Positions 63,018 to 64,000 of a stretch of 64,000 nucleotides of DNA are shown here, piece after piece (the first letter of the stretch is position 1; each line of letters begins with the position of its first letter). Location of the stretch: the NCBI GenBank assembly GCA_018350325.1, contig JAEVLN010000002.1, positions 2,150,288 to 2,214,287 on the forward strand. Direction: 5' to 3'. The position numbers and the translations under genes were made by a program. The notes beneath the pieces were generated by a model. It worked only from the letters and a program-made list of their open reading frames with translations, made no database searches and had not been told where the DNA came from. The stretch is from Globodera rostochiensis (taxonomy: Eukaryota > Nematoda > Chromadorea > Rhabditida > Heteroderidae).

Positions 63018-63451
63018 CAGGGCTCTCAGATCACCTTCGAGAAAATATGGCAACCGGCTCCAAAAATATGGCATTTTTATGGCATCGAGGGGTCAAAAAT
63101 ATGGCATTTTTATGGCACTTTTCTTAAAGGATTTTCAAAAAAAAAACAATTTGTTTTTTTTGAGAATTTTGCTTCACTTCTGGGGAGGGTCGGCGGTGCC
63201 GATAGGCGCCGCCGAGAAAATTTTGAATTTTTGACTCTTATTTGTTAAGAGATTTGCAACCAAAAACTTCAAAATGTACAAATCAAAGAGCACTATTTTC
63301 GGGAATTTTCATTTTTCCCTTAAAAATGAGATTTTTCACAAGGTTCTAAAATATGGCAAAATTATGGCAAGTGTGGAAATATGGCAAAAAATATGGCAAA
63401 TTTCCAAAATTATGGCATTTGCCATCAAATGAGGGCATTCTGAGAGCCCTG
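63018..63451. mobile_element. hAT-like element with ATGGCA words and a GC hairpin core
   Basis: Ends CAGGGCTCTCAGA and TCTGAGAGCCCTG are perfect over 13 bp. The 8-bp duplication ACCGCGTC is perfect (63010-63017 and 63452-63459). Next to the ends, AATATGGCATTTTTATGGCA-type words occur on the left and right. The centre carries the GC hairpin (63192-63213) with its conserved flanks. No transposase. Confidence 0.92.
63192..63213 (+). repeat. GC-rich hairpin repeat, copy 6
   Basis: Same palindrome with both conserved flanks (TTTTGCTTCACTTCTGGGG on the left, TTGTTAAGAGATTTGCAACC on the right), inside the 63018 hAT-like element. Confidence 0.9.
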
Positions 63452-63564
63452 ACCGCGTCCGCAATTATCAGGCCGTTGCGCGCATTTTCTAAAGACATTT
63501 TTAATTGGTATTTTTAAAAGTTCGAACTCCTGCTCTTTTTTTCATACCTCCACTCATACGCTGT

Positions 63565-63815
63565 GTTTTCCCGGTTCCGGTTCCGGTGCCGGTTCCAACG
63601 GTTCCGGGAACCGGTTCCGGAACCGGAACCGCGGAACCGCAAAAAATTCGGAACCGATTTTGGAACCGGTTCCCGAACCGCCAAAATCCGGAACCGCTTT
63701 GGAACCGGAACCGCGGAACCGCCAAAATCCGGAACCGCTTTGGAACCGGAACCGTGGAACCGTAAAGAGCTTGGAACCGCTTCGGAACCGGTTCCGGAAC
63801 CGGTTCCGAAACATG
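63565..63815. repeat. word island of GGTTCCGGAACC type
   Basis: About 250 bp of GGTTCCGG, CCGGAACC and GGAACCGC words in both orientations. Longer ORFs here on both strands are by-products. Element ends were not found; the left edge is near TGTGTTTTCCCGG and the right near CCGAAACATG. Confidence 0.75.
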
Positions 63816-64000
63816 TTTTTTCAGTGCATAATGAATTGATTTATGATTAATTTTTGAAGCGAATAGCCTTTTTACACAACAAAGCAATAACTTCCAAATA
63901 CAAAGCATCAGCAATTTTGGGCGGGATGACACTTCGTCGACGCGACATTTCGTCGAGTGGAATTTCGCCGGGTTTTTTTTTTTTTTGTGCGACAAGTAAA

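Overview
The window is eukaryotic and almost certainly from a nematode. The firmest evidence is a complete seven-exon cuticle-collagen gene (58471-60057, minus strand) with the nematode cuticle-collagen N-terminal domain. It is supported by short phase-consistent introns, a chemoreceptor-type 7TM gene, a neprilysin-like family, and fragments of iPLA2, laminin and trypsin-like genes. A plant-parasitic (cyst-nematode-like) species is possible, but I cannot prove that from sequence alone. The DNA is AT-rich, gene-poor and heavily loaded with repeats.

Layout. 1-6.4 kb: isolated exons, a broken trypsin-like gene, a tandem duplication and dispersed repeats. 6.9-10.9 kb: a small zinc-finger-like gene, then a candidate three-exon gene whose last intron holds two hAT-like elements. 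11-16 kb: a foldback MITE, palindromic word islands and a 27-bp minisatellite. 16.3-21.6 kb: a purine-rich (GA) satellite with 157- and 246-bp periods. 22.2-26.2 kb: two copies of a TIR element and three decayed members of a transmembrane gene family. 26.3-31.9 kb: exons of an iPLA2-type ankyrin gene and a laminin-type fragment. 32.0-33.5 kb: an intact seven-exon gene encoding a neprilysin-like protein without its catalytic core. 34.8-51.1 kb: roughly 42 monomers of a ~366-bp satellite, interrupted by a 434-nt A run joined to a 555-nt T run. 51.1-52.0 kb: a G-rich block. 52-56 kb: unknown exons and repeats. 57.0-58.0 kb: an internally deleted pogo-type transposon with perfect terminal inverted repeats. 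58.5-60.1 kb: the collagen gene. 61.1-62.8 kb: the 7TM gene, damaged by a poly-C tract. 63.0-64.0 kb: another hAT-like element and a word island.

Two observations stand out. First, at least six elements (8437, 9894, 26866, 58079, 60718, 63018) have hAT-type termini (YARNG start) and 8-bp target duplications. Inside each is a foldback cluster built from a short palindromic 'word', and the word differs from element to element. Similar word islands without recognised ends occur elsewhere. Second, the 31993-33495 gene keeps the two ends of a neprilysin-type protein behind a signal peptide and joins them in frame with the catalytic centre missing; frameshifted relatives lie 8-10 kb upstream.

Caution on data quality: within the satellite, several stretches lose one base about every 59-60 nt. 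This regularity points to a processing or consensus error, so single frameshifts elsewhere in the window should not be over-read.
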